In this document: positions 63,914 through 64,000 of the stretch, piece by piece
Layout of the letters: each line of letters opens with the position of its first letter
Numbering within the stretch: the stretch's first letter is position 1
Assembly: GCF_009469765.1 (NCBI RefSeq)
Contig: NZ_SSSQ01000003.1
Span: forward strand, 248,001 to 312,000
Length of the DNA: 64,000 nucleotides
Direction of reading: 5' to 3'
From: Dechloromonas hortensis
GTDB lineage: Bacteria > Pseudomonadota > Gammaproteobacteria > Burkholderiales > Rhodocyclaceae
Made by a program: the position numbers and the translations under genes
The notes under the pieces: model-generated
Seen by the model: only the letters and a program-made list of their open reading frames with translations
Database searches by the model: none
What the model was told of the DNA's origin: nothing

Positions 63914-64000
63914 ACACCGGCCGGATTCGGCCGCCGGCCAATTTGCCGGGAAAATGATCTGCCTGAAAGTCGTCTCGCGCCGCCCCTGATACCATCCGCG

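Overview
The window is a GC-rich (roughly 60-65 percent) chromosomal segment of a betaproteobacterium. The gene set points to Rhodocyclales, and within that to a Dechloromonas/Azonexus-like organism: two phasins, a GlrK/QseG/GlrR-type two-component operon with sigma-54 promoters, a Nif11-family protein, malonyl-CoA decarboxylase, MobB/MoeA/MoaD, separated parC and parE, and small DUF families (DUF2164, DUF2789, DUF3135, DUF3597, DUF6156). That assignment is inferred from gene content only. No rRNA, CRISPR array, complete insertion sequence or prophage was seen.

Layout. 1-5 kb: a doubtful ORF running off the left edge, a DUF3135 gene, a Lon-like AAA protease, a phasin-like gene and a nitroreductase. 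5.3-9.9 kb is accessory: a NERD-UvrD helicase split by a one-base frameshift, a low-GC gene of unknown function with a nuclease-like motif and REP-like flanks, and an XRE/AbiEii toxin-antitoxin-type pair behind a very strong promoter. 9.9-20.6 kb holds metabolic and small-protein genes: MFS exporter, NudC, three VOC proteins, ArsC-like reductase, EamA/tautomerase with a divergent LysR, Nif11 with DUF6156, malonyl-CoA decarboxylase and a solute-binding protein. 20.6-26.7 kb is one plus-strand run: DinG/YoaA helicase, an ATP-grasp-like enzyme, molybdenum cofactor genes and a YlqF GTPase, followed by tRNA-Asn and tRNA-Thr. 27-34 kb is mainly RNA modification (RlmI-like, RlhA-like, a methyltransferase), rhodanese, YaeQ and an OmpA-like protein.

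34-43.3 kb is the most coherent regulatory block. A GlrK-like kinase, QseG-like lipoprotein and GlrR-like sigma-54 activator form an overlapping operon. Three nearby genes (a 92-aa unknown, a bactofilin and a BON-domain protein) each carry an inverted repeat fitting the enterobacterial GlrR site TGTC-N10-GACA, 64-75 bp upstream of a nearly identical sigma-54 promoter (TGGCACG-N4-TCGCA). This reads as a small local regulon governing envelope or cytoskeletal functions.

43.3-49 kb has a small lipoyl-domain protein, duplicated tRNA-Arg genes, three unlinked phosphorelay parts (Hpt, NarL-type regulator, stand-alone receiver), a phasin and parC. 49-56.7 kb is a type I restriction-modification locus transcribed hsdR-fic-hsdM-hsdS. 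A class II Fic protein lies inside it behind two perfect tandem inverted repeats, and the conserved N-terminus of HsdR lacks a normal start codon. 56.9-64 kb holds DUF3597, a B12-binding-type radical SAM protein overlapping a patatin lipoprotein, a RIO-type kinase, parE and a small unknown gene. A short palindromic repeat family built on GCGGTCGAC is scattered across the window, including two copies inside reading frames.
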